This document shows, piece by piece, positions 39,055 through 48,705 of a DNA stretch of 64,000 bases. The translations under genes were made by a program, and so were the position numbers. The DNA is from Pseudomonas sp. LP_7_YM. Lineage in GTDB: Bacteria; Pseudomonadota; Gammaproteobacteria; Pseudomonadales; Pseudomonadaceae. Each line of letters begins with the position of its first letter. Position 1 is the first letter of the stretch. The stretch spans positions 124,001 to 188,000 of the forward strand of contig NZ_SOCT01000002.1 in NCBI RefSeq assembly GCF_004364435.1, written 5' to 3'. The notes under the pieces are model-generated. The model did no database searches. It was given only the letters and a program-made list of their open reading frames with translations, and was not told the DNA's origin.

Positions 39055-40512
39055 GTGACCGAGAAGAAGCGTCGTCTGCCGGTACCGCGCTCGTTGCTGG
39101 GGCGCATGTTGCTGTTGACCTTGCTGGCGGTTTTATTTGCTCAGACGTTGTCCAGCCTGATCTGGCTGTCCCAGTTGCGCGCCACGCAGATGGAGGGTCT
39201 TATCACAAGTGCCCGCAGCCTGGGTTATTCGATGTCTGCGAGCGTCAGTTATTTCCGCTCATTGCCTGTGGCTTTCCGCCCGCTGGTGCTCGACCAACTG
39301 CGCAGCATGGGCGGTACGCGTTTCTTCGTTTCGCTCAATGACCGTCCGCTGGAAATGCAGGTGCTAGAGCCCACCGCGCGCAAAACGGCGGTGATCGATG
39401 TGGTGGGGCAGGTGTTGCGGCAGAACTTGGGCGCCGACCCCGATATCCTCGTACGTTTCGTGCGTCCCGAGGATCTGCGCATATTCAACAGCGGCCTGAG
39501 GCTCGACGAACTGCCGCGCTCCTGGGCGCATTACGCATTGACGCTTGAGCCTGTGAACCCACCGGTACTGGTGACTCAGATCGAGCTTTCGCCGGGTGAG
39601 TGGCTGTATATAGCGTCGCTGTTGCCCGAGCCGTACACCATGCTTGAGTCAGAGGGGCTGCCCTCGCAGCAGGTCTGGTTCATAAGCCTGACGAGTATTT
39701 TCCTGCTGGTGTTCATCGGTTTACTGGTGCACTGGCAAAGTGGTCCACTCAAGCGTTTGGCGCGAGCGGCAAGGGACCTGTCTCTAGGCGCCAATGTCGA
39801 GCCGGTGGTGGAGGGCGGTGGCAGTGAAGTGATCGAGGTGACGCGCGCCTTCAACACCATGCGTGATCGCATCAGTCGCTACCTCAATGAGCGCGGCCAG
39901 CTGTTCAGCGCCATTTCCCACGATCTGCGTACCCCCATCACGCGTCTTCGCCTGCGCGTGGAGTTGCTGGAAGATGAAATGGTGCAGGCCAAGTTCACCC
40001 GTGACCTGGATGAGCTGGAACTGTTGGTCAAAGGCGCGCTGCAGTGCGTGAAGGACACCGACATTCACGAAAACATAGAACCTGTGGACCTGAATCACGC
40101 GCTTGATTGCCTGATCGAGCCCTACCTGTCGCGCGCCGGAAACGGGCGAGTCACGCTCGAAGGCAAGGCCATGTCGATGTTCTATGGCAAGCCTCTGGCC
40201 CTGCGACGCTGCATGGGCAACTTGATCGACAACGCCATCAAGTACGGCGATAAGGCCCACCTGCTTATCGAAGATAACCCTGAGGCGTTCGTGCTGCACG
40301 TCGATGACGAAGGGCCCGGCGTACCCGAGCAGCGTCTGGAACAGGTCTTCGAACCGCATTTTCGGCTAGCGGGTAAACATCTGCAGGGATATGGGCTGGG
40401 TCTGGGGATCGCACGCAACATCGCTCACAGTCATGGTGGCGAGGTGAAGTTGCAGAACCTGCGTGAGGGTGGCTTGCGAGTGACGTTGTACCTGCCGCGT
40501 GGTGTGGAATAA
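39055..40512 (+). CDS. gtrS: Sensor histidine kinase GtrS
   Basis: The 485-residue kinase has two spans (about 20-40 and 208-228) flanking a periplasmic sensor domain, a HAMP linker, the phospho-acceptor His in SAISHDLRTPITR (near residue 289), and N/G boxes (NLIDNAIKYGDKAH; GYGLGLGI). The P. aeruginosa homologue senses 2-ketogluconate and 6-phosphogluconate. Start is uncertain: this GTG or a TTG two codons earlier. No clear ribosome-binding site is visible. It begins 9 bp after gltR. Confidence 0.88.
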   Translation: MTEKKRRLPVPRSLLGRMLLLTLLAVLFAQTLSSLIWLSQLRATQMEGLITSARSLGYSMSASVSYFRSLPVAFRPLVLDQLRSMGGTRFFVSLNDRPLEMQVLEPTARKTAVIDVVGQVLRQNLGADPDILVRFVRPEDLRIFNSGLRLDELPRSWAHYALTLEPVNPPVLVTQIELSPGEWLYIASLLPEPYTMLESEGLPSQQVWFISLTSIFLLVFIGLLVHWQSGPLKRLARAARDLSLGANVEPVVEGGGSEVIEVTRAFNTMRDRISRYLNERGQLFSAISHDLRTPITRLRLRVELLEDEMVQAKFTRDLDELELLVKGALQCVKDTDIHENIEPVDLNHALDCLIEPYLSRAGNGRVTLEGKAMSMFYGKPLALRRCMGNLIDNAIKYGDKAHLLIEDNPEAFVLHVDDEGPGVPEQRLEQVFEPHFRLAGKHLQGYGLGLGIARNIAHSHGGEVKLQNLREGGLRVTLYLPRGVE

Positions 40513-40675
40513 ATCTGCCTTGCAGGTCACTGATAGTCCCGGTGAAATTTCCACCTCCCAGCCTGAATATATGAATGTAACCATATGGTGACACTTGCGC
40601 ATCCCTTCGTTACCGTGCGCGCTAACCCGTTGTTTAGAATCCGCGTAGCGCAAGCGCCAAGACTTGCTCATGCAT

Positions 40676-40687
40676 AACAACAATAAA
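40676..40687 (+). promoter_or_regulatory. Crc/Hfq CA motif overlapping the gtsA ribosome-binding site
   Basis: AACAACAATAAA is an AANAANAANAA-type motif and runs into AAAGG (40685-40689), the gtsA Shine-Dalgarno. Binding of Hfq with Crc there would block translation when preferred carbon sources are present. The wider spacer 40513-40697 also has a TAGAAT -10-like box at 40635-40640 without a clear -35. Confidence 0.7.
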
Positions 40688-40697
40688 GGTCATATAG

Positions 40698-41984
40698 ATG
40701 AATTCGATCTCCCGTCTCGCCGCACTCATTTCTCTCGCCTCGTTGTTCCCTCTGAGCGCCATGGCCACTGATTCCAAAGGCACCGTCGAAGTCGTTCACT
40801 GGTGGACGTCCGGTGGCGAAAAAGCGGCCGTCGATGTGCTTAAAGCCCAGGTTGAAAAAGACGGCTTCACCTGGAAGGACGGCGCCGTGGCAGGTGGTGG
40901 CGGTGCAACTGCCATGACCGTGCTCAAAAGCCGTGCCGTCGCGGGTAACCCCCCTGGCGTGGCCCAGATCAAAGGCCCGGACATTGAGGAATGGGCGTCG
41001 ACCGGTCTGCTGGACACCGACGTGCTCAAGGATGTCTCCACAGAAGAGAAGTGGGACAACCTGCTCGACAAGAAAGTCTCCGATACCGTGAAGTACGAAG
41101 GTAATTACGTGGCCGTGCCGGTGAATATTCACCGCGTGAACTGGCTATGGATCAACCCGGAAGTCTTCAAGAAAGCCGGCATCGAGAAAGCCCCGACCAC
41201 CCTCGAAGAATTCTACGCAGCGGGCGACAAGCTCAAGGCGGCAGGCTTCATTCCGTTGGCGCATGGCGGCCAGCCTTGGCAGGACAGCACTGTCTTCGAA
41301 GCCGTGGTGCTGTCGGTGATGGGTGCCGACGGTTACAAGAAAGCACTGGTCGATCTGGATAACGGCGCATTGACCGGGCCGGAAATGATCAAGGCGCTGA
41401 CCGAGCTGAAGAAAGTTGCTACCTATATGGATCCCGATGGCAAAGGCCAGGACTGGAACCTTGAAGCAGGCAAGGTCATCAATGGCAAGGCCGGCATGCA
41501 GATCATGGGTGACTGGGCCAAGAGCGAATGGACCGCCGCCAAGAAAGTCGCTGGCAAGGATTACCAGTGCGTAGCCTTCCCGGGTACCGACCAGGCGTTC
41601 ACCTACAACATCGACTCCCTGGCGGTGTTCAAGCAGAAAGATGCAGGCACGGCTGCCGGTCAGCAGGACATCGCCAAGGTCGTGCTCGGTGAAAACTTCC
41701 AGAAAGTCTTCAGCATCAACAAGGGTTCGATTCCTGTTCGCATCGACATGCTGAACAAAATGGACTCCTACGGCTTCGACTCCTGTGCCCAGACTGCCGC
41801 CAAGGACTTCCTCGAAGATGCCAAGACTGTCGGCCTGCAACCGAGCATGGCGCATAACATGGCAACCACGCTGGCTGTTCAAGGTGCGTTCTTCGACGTC
41901 GTGACCAACTACATCAACAATCCGAATGCAGATCCTGCTGACGCTGCGAAAAAGCTCGGTGCGGCGATCAAGTCTGCCAAGTAA
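40698..41984 (+). CDS. gtsA: Glucose ABC transporter periplasmic binding protein
   Basis: The 428-residue protein carries a Sec signal ([14 protein letters not shown], cleaved about residue 23) and a family 1 sugar-binding domain beginning [19 protein letters not shown]. It binds glucose in the periplasm for GtsBC-D. In P. aeruginosa the same gene is gltB/PA3190. It is followed by a perfect 11-bp hairpin, then the permease genes, a layout that can raise its level above theirs. Confidence 0.93.
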   Translation: MNSISRLAALISLASLFPLSAMATDSKGTVEVVHWWTSGGEKAAVDVLKAQVEKDGFTWKDGAVAGGGGATAMTVLKSRAVAGNPPGVAQIKGPDIEEWASTGLLDTDVLKDVSTEEKWDNLLDKKVSDTVKYEGNYVAVPVNIHRVNWLWINPEVFKKAGIEKAPTTLEEFYAAGDKLKAAGFIPLAHGGQPWQDSTVFEAVVLSVMGADGYKKALVDLDNGALTGPEMIKALTELKKVATYMDPDGKGQDWNLEAGKVINGKAGMQIMGDWAKSEWTAAKKVAGKDYQCVAFPGTDQAFTYNIDSLAVFKQKDAGTAAGQQDIAKVVLGENFQKVFSINKGSIPVRIDMLNKMDSYGFDSCAQTAAKDFLEDAKTVGLQPSMAHNMATTLAVQGAFFDVVTNYINNPNADPADAAKKLGAAIKSAK

Positions 41985-42008
41985 GGGTTTTAGCTACGTG
42001 CCTCAAGT

Positions 42009-42049
42009 TACGAGCTACACGTGGCGCGCGTTGCGTCTTGTAGCTCGTA
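42009..42049 (+). repeat. Perfect stem-loop between gtsA and gtsB
   Basis: TACGAGCTACA (42009-42019) and TGTAGCTCGTA (42039-42049) are exact complements around a 19-base loop. The right arm has no T-tract, so it is not an ordinary terminator. It resembles the AAGC/CTTGTAGCT palindromes at 13852 and 22656. Confidence 0.75.
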
Positions 42050-42086
42050 GCGGTCTTCGATCTTTTTCTTTGTACTGGATTTCACC

Positions 42087-42995
42087 ATGAGTTCTGTTGC
42101 TGTGTTCAGCAAAGCCTCGCCGTTCGATGCACTGCAGCGCTGGCTACCGAAACTGGTGCTGGCGCCCAGCATGTTCATCATATTGGTGGGCTTCTACGGC
42201 TACATCCTGTGGACGTTCGTTCTGTCGTTCACCAACTCGACTTTCCTGCCGTCCTACAAATTCGTCGGGCTGGCGCAATACGCGCGGTTGTTCGACAACG
42301 ACCGCTGGTGGGTGGCCAGCAAGAATCTGGCGGTATTTGGTGGCATGTTCATCGGCATCAGCCTGGTGGTTGGCGTGTTGCTGGCCGTGTTCCTCGACCA
42401 GCGAATTCGTCGCGAAGGGTTCATCCGTACCGTCTACCTGTACCCGATGGCGCTCTCGATGATCGTCACCGGTACGGCCTGGAAATGGCTGCTCAATCCC
42501 GGCATGGGCCTGGACAAACTGCTGCGGGATTGGGGCTGGGAAGGTTTTCGCCTGGACTGGCTGATCGACCCTGATCGCGTGGTGTACTGCCTGGTTATTG
42601 CGGCGGTATGGCAAGCCTCGGGCTTCATCATGGCGATGTTTCTGGCGGGCTTGCGGGGGGTTGACCAGTCGATCATCCGCGCCGCGCAGATCGATGGCGC
42701 CAGCATGCCGAAGATCTATTGGAAAGTGGTGCTGCCAAGCCTGCGCCCGGTGTTTTTCAGTGCCGTGATGATCCTGGCGCACATCGCGATCAAGAGCTTC
42801 GACCTGGTTGCGGCGATGACTGCCGGTGGTCCGGGCTACTCGTCCGACCTGCCTGCGATGTTCATGTACTCGTTCACTTTCAGCCGCGGCCAGATGGGCA
42901 TGGGTTCGGCCAGTGCGATTCTGATGCTCGGTGCGATTCTCGCGATCCTCGTGCCTTACCTGTATTCCGAGCTGAGGACCAAGCGCAATGACTAG
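42087..42995 (+). CDS. gtsB: Glucose ABC transporter permease GtsB
   Basis: This 302-residue MalF-type permease has six spans and the EAA-like loop in RAAQIDGASMPKIYWKVVLPSL (EAA core split at the D-G). It forms the channel with GtsC. It lies 102 bp after gtsA, with the hairpin between, and overlaps gtsC by 8 bp. Confidence 0.93.
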   Translation: MSSVAVFSKASPFDALQRWLPKLVLAPSMFIILVGFYGYILWTFVLSFTNSTFLPSYKFVGLAQYARLFDNDRWWVASKNLAVFGGMFIGISLVVGVLLAVFLDQRIRREGFIRTVYLYPMALSMIVTGTAWKWLLNPGMGLDKLLRDWGWEGFRLDWLIDPDRVVYCLVIAAVWQASGFIMAMFLAGLRGVDQSIIRAAQIDGASMPKIYWKVVLPSLRPVFFSAVMILAHIAIKSFDLVAAMTAGGPGYSSDLPAMFMYSFTFSRGQMGMGSASAILMLGAILAILVPYLYSELRTKRND

Positions 42996-43833
42996 TCTCG
43001 CTGCCAAACCTTCCATCAGCCTGAGCCGGATCGCCATCTATGCTGTGCTGATCGGTGCTGTGCTGATCTATCTGATTCCGCTGGTGGTCATGTTGCTTAC
43101 CAGCTTCAAATCGCCGGAAGACATCGGCACCGGCAACCTGCTGAGCTGGCCCACCGAAGTCACCACCATTGGCTGGGTCAAGGCTTGGGCGACGGTGAAG
43201 GGCTACTTCGTCAACTCGATCCTGATCACCGTGCCTGCGGTGCTGATTTCCACGGCCATCGGTGCCTTGAACGGCTACGTGCTATCGATGTGGCGGTTCA
43301 AGGGCTCGCAGATGTTCTTCGGTCTGCTTTTGTTCGGCTGCTTCCTGCCGTTCCAGACCGTTTTGCTGCCAGCGTCATTCACCCTCGGCAAGATGGGGCT
43401 GGCCAGCACCACCACAGGTCTGGTGCTGGTACACGTGGTCTACGGTCTGGCGTTCACCACGCTATTCTTCCGTAACTATTACGTCAGCATTCCCGACGCA
43501 CTGGTCAAGGCCGCGCGTCTGGACGGCGCCGGCTTCTTCACTATTTTCCGGCAGATCATTCTGCCGATGTCGACGCCGATCGTCATGGTCTGCCTGATCT
43601 GGCAGTTCACCCAGATCTGGAACGACTTCCTGTTTGGCGTGGTGTTCTCCAGCGGCGATTCGCAGCCCATTACCGTGGCGCTGAACAACCTGGTCAACAC
43701 CAGCACCGGGGCTAAGGAGTACAACGTTGATATGGCGGCGGCGATGATCGCCGGTCTGCCGACCCTGCTGGTCTATGTGGTCGCAGGCAAGTATTTCGTG
43801 CGCGGGCTGACGGCCGGCGCAGTCAAGGGGTAA
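42988..43833 (+). CDS. gtsC: Glucose ABC transporter permease GtsC
   Basis: The 281-residue MalG-type permease has six spans and an EAA loop (VKAARLDGAGFFTIFRQIIL). GAGG precedes the ATG at 42988, which overlaps the end of gtsB. Two bases separate its stop from the gtsD start, so the three membrane-associated genes are translated together. Confidence 0.93.
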   Translation: MTSLAAKPSISLSRIAIYAVLIGAVLIYLIPLVVMLLTSFKSPEDIGTGNLLSWPTEVTTIGWVKAWATVKGYFVNSILITVPAVLISTAIGALNGYVLSMWRFKGSQMFFGLLLFGCFLPFQTVLLPASFTLGKMGLASTTTGLVLVHVVYGLAFTTLFFRNYYVSIPDALVKAARLDGAGFFTIFRQIILPMSTPIVMVCLIWQFTQIWNDFLFGVVFSSGDSQPITVALNNLVNTSTGAKEYNVDMAAAMIAGLPTLLVYVVAGKYFVRGLTAGAVKG

Positions 43834-43835
43834 TC

Positions 43836-44975
43836 ATGGCAACGCTCGAACTTCGTAATGTAAACAAGACCTACGGCACCGGTCTGCCGGACACCCTGAA
43901 AAACATCGAACTGTCGATCAAGGAAGGCGAATTCCTGATCCTGGTCGGTCCTTCGGGCTGTGGTAAGTCGACCCTGATGAATTGCATCGCAGGCTTGGAG
44001 AGCATTACCGGCGGCGCGATCATGATCGGCGATCAAGACGTCAGCGGCATGAGCCCCAAGGATCGCGACATCGCCATGGTGTTCCAGTCCTACGCGCTGT
44101 ACCCGACCATGAGCGTTCGCGAGAACATCGAATTCGGCCTGAAAATTCGCAAGATGAACCAGGCAGACATCGATGCGGAAGTGGCTCGCGTGGCCAAACT
44201 GCTGCAGATCGAACACTTGCTCAATCGCAAGCCGGGTCAGCTTTCCGGTGGTCAGCAACAGCGTGTGGCGATGGGGCGTGCATTGGCTCGGCGGCCAAAG
44301 ATCTATCTGTTCGACGAACCGTTGTCCAACCTCGACGCCAAGCTGCGGGTCGAGATGCGCACCGAAATGAAACTGATGCACCAACGCTTGAAGACCACCA
44401 CGGTTTATGTGACCCATGACCAGATCGAAGCCATGACTCTGGGTGACAAAGTGGCGGTCATGAAAGACGGCATCATCCAGCAGTTCGGCACCCCGAAGCA
44501 GATCTACAACGATCCGGCCAATCTGTTTGTCGCCAGTTTCATCGGTTCGCCGCCGATGAACTTCATCCCGCTGCGCCTGCAACGCAAGGAGGGGCGTCTG
44601 GTTGCGCTGCTCGACAGCGGTCAGGCGCGGTGCGAACTGCCGATGAGCATGAGCGATGCAGGGCTTGAAGACCGTGAGGTGATTCTGGGTCTTCGCCCCG
44701 AACAGATCGTGCTAGCGTCCGGAGAAATGTCGGCAATGCCGACCATTCGTGCCGAAGTACAGGTTACCGAACCCACCGGTCCTGATACGCTGGTTTTCGT
44801 CACGCTGAACGAAAGCAAGGTTTGCTGCCGTCTGGCGCCGGATGTAGCGCCGGCGGTGGGTGAAACCCTGAACCTGCAATTCGATCCGGCCAAGGTGTTG
44901 CTGTTCGATGCCAAGAGCGGCGAACGCTTGGGGCATTGGTGGAGTCGCAGCCGGTTGAGAGCATCGGCAATGTGA
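43836..44975 (+). CDS. gtsD: Sugar ABC transporter ATPase GtsD (MalK type)
   Basis: The 379-residue ATPase has Walker A GPSGCGKST, signature [15 protein letters not shown], Walker B IYLFDEPLSNLD, and a C-terminal TOBE domain (from about 285). It drives GtsBC and, by family, may also serve related sugars. The last residues (HWWSRSRLRASAM) are encoded in part by a region of competing inverted repeats. Confidence 0.93.
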   Translation: MATLELRNVNKTYGTGLPDTLKNIELSIKEGEFLILVGPSGCGKSTLMNCIAGLESITGGAIMIGDQDVSGMSPKDRDIAMVFQSYALYPTMSVRENIEFGLKIRKMNQADIDAEVARVAKLLQIEHLLNRKPGQLSGGQQQRVAMGRALARRPKIYLFDEPLSNLDAKLRVEMRTEMKLMHQRLKTTTVYVTHDQIEAMTLGDKVAVMKDGIIQQFGTPKQIYNDPANLFVASFIGSPPMNFIPLRLQRKEGRLVALLDSGQARCELPMSMSDAGLEDREVILGLRPEQIVLASGEMSAMPTIRAEVQVTEPTGPDTLVFVTLNESKVCCRLAPDVAPAVGETLNLQFDPAKVLLFDAKSGERLGHWWSRSRLRASAM

Positions 44976-44988
44976 CGCGACTCAACCG
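44952..44988 (+). repeat. Overlapping inverted repeats at the gtsD end
   Basis: CGGTTGAG (44952-44959) pairs with CTCAACCG (44981-44988). GAGTCGC at 44942-44948 can instead pair with GCGACTC at 44977-44983. The two stems exclude each other. A T8 run at 45041-45048 follows 50 bp on. Confidence 0.5.
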
Positions 44989-45109
44989 AAACTGATTCCG
45001 CGCGCAGGCGACTGCGTCATGGAGCACAGCTGTCGGGGCGTTTTTTTTCTGCCGTAAAAGCGCCCTGACAGGCACACGAAGCACGTTGGTGACCACGCTG
45101 TTTAAAGCT

Positions 45110-45122
45110 AATAACAATAAAA
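45110..45122 (+). promoter_or_regulatory. Crc/Hfq CA motif in the oprB leader
   Basis: AATAACAATAAAA is an AANAANAANAA-type motif 14 bp before the oprB start region and just ahead of its ribosome-binding site. It mirrors the gtsA leader. Confidence 0.62.
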
Positions 45123-45136
45123 CGAGGATTAAAGGG

Positions 45137-46492
45137 ATGAAGAAGGTGAAAGGCAAATCGCTTAACCAGCGGCACCTGATCGGTGGGTTGTCGGTGTTGG
45201 GCGCGTTGACAATGTCAGGGTCGGTGTTCGCGCTGGAACCTTTCAACGCCAACGAACACATGACCGGTGACTGGGGCGGACTGCGCCAGGAGCTGCATGA
45301 CAAGGGTTACGATTTCAGTCTTGAATACGTAGGTGAAATGGGCGCCAACGTCAAAGGCGGATACAACCACGATAAAACGGCACGCTACAGCGATCAGTTC
45401 GCCATTGGCACCAACATCGACCTGGAAAAGGTCTTTGGCCTCAAAGATGCCGAGTTCAAGCTGGCAATCACTGAGCGTAGTGGCAACAACATCTCCAACG
45501 ACCGCCTGGGTGATCCTCGTATCGGCACCTTGAGCTCCTCGCAAGAAGTCTGGGGCCGCGGCCAGACCTGGCGCCTGACGCAAATGTGGGTCAAGCAGAA
45601 GTACTTCGATGGCGCGCTGGACATCAAGCTGGGTCGGATGGGCGAAGGTGAAGACTTCGGCAGCTTCCCGTGCGACTTCCAGAACCTGACGTTCTGTGGC
45701 ACACAAGCAGCCAACTACGTGAACACCTGGTACAACTGGCCGGTGAGCCAATGGGCCGTTCGCGTGAAATACAACATCACGCCTGAAGTGTTCGCTCAGG
45801 TCGGTGTTTACGAGCAGAACCCTTCTTATCTCGAAACCGGCAATGGCTTCAAACTCAGTGGCAGCGGCGCCAAGGGCACGTTGGTTCCTGTAGAGGTGGT
45901 GTGGTCTCCTACGGTCAACGACTATGCAGGCGAGTACCGTCTGGGTTGGTACTACAGCAGCCCAAGCGCGAACGACCTGAAGGACGACGTCAATGGCCAG
46001 CCCCAAGCGCTGACCGGCAATGACTTCAAATCCCATGGAAGCAAGCACGGGTGGTGGGTCGTTGCTCAGCAGCAACTGACTTCAGTGGGTGGCGACAAGT
46101 CCCGCGGCATGAGCGTGTTCTTCAACGCAACCGTGCATGACAAGGCGACCAACTTTGTCGACAACTTCCAGAACGTGGGTCTTGTGTTCAAAGGACCGTT
46201 CGATGCACGTCCAAAAGACGACATCGGTGTAGGCGTCTCGCGTATCCATGTCAACGAAGCCGTGCGCGACCGTGCCCGTCTGGTTAACGAACTCAATGGT
46301 ATCGAGGACTACGATAACCCTGGCTATCTGCCCATTCAGCACACCGAGTACAACTCGGAGATCTACTACGGGGTTCACGTGACAGATTGGCTGACTGTGC
46401 GTCCTAACGTGCAATACGTCATGCACCCGGGTGGTACCGATCACGTGGACAACGCACTGGTTGCCGGTATCAAGCTGCAAACGAAGTTCTGA
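45137..46492 (+). CDS. oprB: Carbohydrate-selective porin OprB
   Basis: The 451-residue outer-membrane barrel lets glucose into the periplasm. It has a signal peptide (MKKVKGKSLNQRHLIGGLSV, cleaved after SVFA) and mature start LEPFNANEHMTGDWGGLRQ, typical of the family, and ends in aromatic-terminal KLQTKF. AAAGGG supports the ATG at 45137. It is downstream of gtsD, with its own CA motif. Confidence 0.93.
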   Translation: MKKVKGKSLNQRHLIGGLSVLGALTMSGSVFALEPFNANEHMTGDWGGLRQELHDKGYDFSLEYVGEMGANVKGGYNHDKTARYSDQFAIGTNIDLEKVFGLKDAEFKLAITERSGNNISNDRLGDPRIGTLSSSQEVWGRGQTWRLTQMWVKQKYFDGALDIKLGRMGEGEDFGSFPCDFQNLTFCGTQAANYVNTWYNWPVSQWAVRVKYNITPEVFAQVGVYEQNPSYLETGNGFKLSGSGAKGTLVPVEVVWSPTVNDYAGEYRLGWYYSSPSANDLKDDVNGQPQALTGNDFKSHGSKHGWWVVAQQQLTSVGGDKSRGMSVFFNATVHDKATNFVDNFQNVGLVFKGPFDARPKDDIGVGVSRIHVNEAVRDRARLVNELNGIEDYDNPGYLPIQHTEYNSEIYYGVHVTDWLTVRPNVQYVMHPGGTDHVDNALVAGIKLQTKF

Positions 46493-46546
46493 TACATAAG
46501 CGAACGCTCCTTCGCTCCACAAACGATCAAGGGTCGTGTGTGCTTT

Positions 46547-46574
46547 ACGGGCAGCCTGGCTGCCCGTTTTTTTT
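46547..46574 (+). terminator. Terminator of oprB
   Basis: ACGGGCAG and CTGCCCGT form an 8-bp stem with a five-base loop, then eight T residues. It closes the glucose uptake unit. Confidence 0.92.
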
Positions 46575-46677
46575 GTGTGGCATGGGCTCCGGTTTCGGAG
46601 CGTTTTATTCTTAGGGCCGCAGGCGATGCCGTTGCGCGGCGGGTGTCGAATCCGTAAGCGTGAGTCTGGTCGACGCT

Positions 46678-46695
46678 GCGTGAGCAAGCTCACGC
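46678..46695. repeat. REP-core palindrome before the mutarotase gene
   Basis: GCGTGAGCAAGCTCACGC is a near-perfect palindrome with the GAGCAAGCTC core of Pseudomonas REP repeats. It is 36 bp before the mutarotase start. Confidence 0.6.
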
Positions 46696-46731
46696 CCGCC
46701 CCCAGAACTTGAAGATAAGGATCGGACGGCA

Positions 46732-47610
46732 ATGGCCATCAGGCAGCCGAGCTCGCTTGAGCATCCTCTACAGCGATTTTTCACCTCAGCCAGACCTCAG
46801 CCCACGTTTCAGTGGGAGCGTTATCAGCAACGGGACGTGTTGGTGATCAATCACCCACAATGTAAGGCTGTGTTCAGTCGGCAGGGCGCGCAATTGCTGC
46901 ACTTTCAGCCAGTGGGCGAGAAGCCCTGGCTGTGGTGCGTCGGTGCAATTCGTGGCGGCGTGCCGGTGTGCTGGCCCTGGGTCGGGCGTCACCCGGGCGA
47001 AGGCGGCTGGCCTGCCAATGGCTGGGGGCGACTGCTTGACTGGAAGCTGATCGACAGCCAGCAACAGGAGACCGGCGTCTCGCTGCGTTGGCGCTTGAGC
47101 CTGTGGGACTGGCAGGTCGATCTTCATGCCGAGTTGGGGCCGGGCATGGTGCTGCGCCTGGAGACGCAGCATCAAGACAGCCAGTCTTGTCGGTTCGGCC
47201 ACGCCTTGCACGCCTACTGGCGCATCAGTGACATCGCCGATGTCGCGCTGGAAGGACTGGACGGTGCTCAAGGCTATGACGAGCTCAGCCGCAGTGTCTG
47301 CGAACAGAAAGGCCAGCTACGGCTCATGGGCAGTTGTCAGCGGGTGTTCGAGCATATGGGTCCGCTGGAATTGCATGACGACGCCTGGCAGCGCCGGTTG
47401 AATATCGATGCCCGTGACAGCCTCAGCACCGCGATCTGGCATCCGGGCAGTAGACCGCTGCTGGGTGTGGGCTGCAGTGAAGCGGCGGGGTTTGTTCGGG
47501 TCGAAGCGGTGTCAGGCGCCGATGATGTCCTGAGCCTGGCGCCGGGACAGCGGGCGCGTTTGAGCTTGCAGGCAAGTCTGGTCGACCCTGTCTGCATCAA
47601 CAGGCCTTAA
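46732..47610 (+). CDS. D-hexose-6-phosphate mutarotase (YeaD family)
   Basis: The 292-residue protein belongs to the aldose-1-epimerase-like fold ([26 protein letters not shown], split by the catalytic His region). Members interconvert glucose-6-phosphate anomers, which feeds Zwf. It overlaps the convergent hexR 3' end by 4 bp. Placement among glucose genes matches P. aeruginosa. Confidence 0.86.
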   Translation: MAIRQPSSLEHPLQRFFTSARPQPTFQWERYQQRDVLVINHPQCKAVFSRQGAQLLHFQPVGEKPWLWCVGAIRGGVPVCWPWVGRHPGEGGWPANGWGRLLDWKLIDSQQQETGVSLRWRLSLWDWQVDLHAELGPGMVLRLETQHQDSQSCRFGHALHAYWRISDIADVALEGLDGAQGYDELSRSVCEQKGQLRLMGSCQRVFEHMGPLELHDDAWQRRLNIDARDSLSTAIWHPGSRPLLGVGCSEAAGFVRVEAVSGADDVLSLAPGQRARLSLQASLVDPVCINRP

Positions 47611-48476
47611 TTCAACTCGTCGTCCACCGGATACCGGCTGGCATTGAGGCTTTCCTTGATCTTGCGCAGATGCGGCTGGAAATCCACGCCTCGGCGCAGG
47701 GTCATGCCGGTTGCGAGAACGTCGAGAACGGTTAGCTGGATGATCCGCGAGGTCATCGGCATATAGATGTCGGTGTCCTCTGGTAACGGAATATTCAGAC
47801 TTAACGTGCTGGCCTTGGCCAGAGGGGAGTCGGCTGCTGTCAGACCCAGCACCGACGCGCCGTTCTCCCGGGCCAGACGGGCGACTTCCACGAGTTCGCG
47901 GGTGCGCCCGGTGTAGGAAATGATCACGAACAGCTCGCCCGTATGCGCCACCGAAGCCAGCATGCGCTGCATCAGTACATCGGCATGAGCTGTCACCGCC
48001 AGATTGAAACGGAAGAACTTGTGCTGGGCATCCAGCGCTACAGGAGCCGATGCGCCGAGGCCGAAGAAGTGAATCTGCCGCGCCTGGATCAATAGATCCA
48101 CCGCCTTGCTCACCAGCGTCGGGTCCAGCACTTGGCAGACGCTGTCCAGTGACGCGATGGCGCTGGCGAAAATCTTGCGTGTGTAGGCTTCCGGGTTGTC
48201 ATCGGCCTCTACCGCGCGGCTCACGTAAGCGGCGCCGCTGGCCAGGCTCTGGGCCAATTGCAGCTTGAGTTCCGGATAACCGCTGACATCGAACGAGCGG
48301 CAGAAACGATTGACTGTCGGTTCGCTGACTTTTGCGGCCTGGGCCAGCGCGGCAATGCTGAAACGGGTCGCCTGCTGGGGATTGCTCAAAATCACCTCGG
48401 CGACTTTGCGCTCGGCCTTGTTCAGTTCGGCAAGACGACTCTGGATCTGCTCCAGAAGATTGCGTACGCGGTCCAT
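47607..48476 (-). CDS. hexR: HexR transcriptional regulator, RpiR family
   Basis: The 289-residue repressor has an N-terminal RpiR helix-turn-helix ([20 protein letters not shown]) and a C-terminal SIS domain (from about 125) that senses KDPG. It controls zwf, edd and gapA. It is divergent from zwf with 229 bp between, in which a HexR-type box lies. Length is normal for the family. Confidence 0.93.
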   Translation of the reverse strand: MDRVRNLLEQIQSRLAELNKAERKVAEVILSNPQQATRFSIAALAQAAKVSEPTVNRFCRSFDVSGYPELKLQLAQSLASGAAYVSRAVEADDNPEAYTRKIFASAIASLDSVCQVLDPTLVSKAVDLLIQARQIHFFGLGASAPVALDAQHKFFRFNLAVTAHADVLMQRMLASVAHTGELFVIISYTGRTRELVEVARLARENGASVLGLTAADSPLAKASTLSLNIPLPEDTDIYMPMTSRIIQLTVLDVLATGMTLRRGVDFQPHLRKIKESLNASRYPVDDELN

Positions 48477-48623
48477 TCAGAGTCCTTCTCATAAAGCTGT
48501 AACAGGTGGCAGGCATGCATTTATGCAAAAGATGCTCAACTGCCCTTTAGCCTGTAGCAAAGGTGGCCTATCGTACTGAGGGCCTATGGTGATCACCACT
48601 GTAATGTGCTTTTTGAGGGAATG

Positions 48624-48638
48624 TTGTGGTTATTACTA
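48624..48638. promoter_or_regulatory. HexR-type operator before zwf
   Basis: TTGT-GGTTATT-ACTA has one mismatch to TTGT-N7-ACAA and extends as TGTTGT...ACTACA, an imperfect dyad. It is just upstream of the zwf -35 box. Confidence 0.6.
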
Positions 48639-48647
48639 CATATGGCC

Positions 48648-48676
48648 TTGAGTAACGCCTTTAAAAAAGGTATTTG
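48648..48676 (+). promoter_or_regulatory. Possible zwf promoter
   Basis: TTGAGT (48648-48653) and TATTTG (48671-48676) are 17 bp apart. It lies 30 bp before the zwf start, and the HexR-type box sits right upstream. Confidence 0.5.
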
Positions 48677-48705
48677 TAGCCTAACTTGATAAAAGAACCA
48701 ACATT

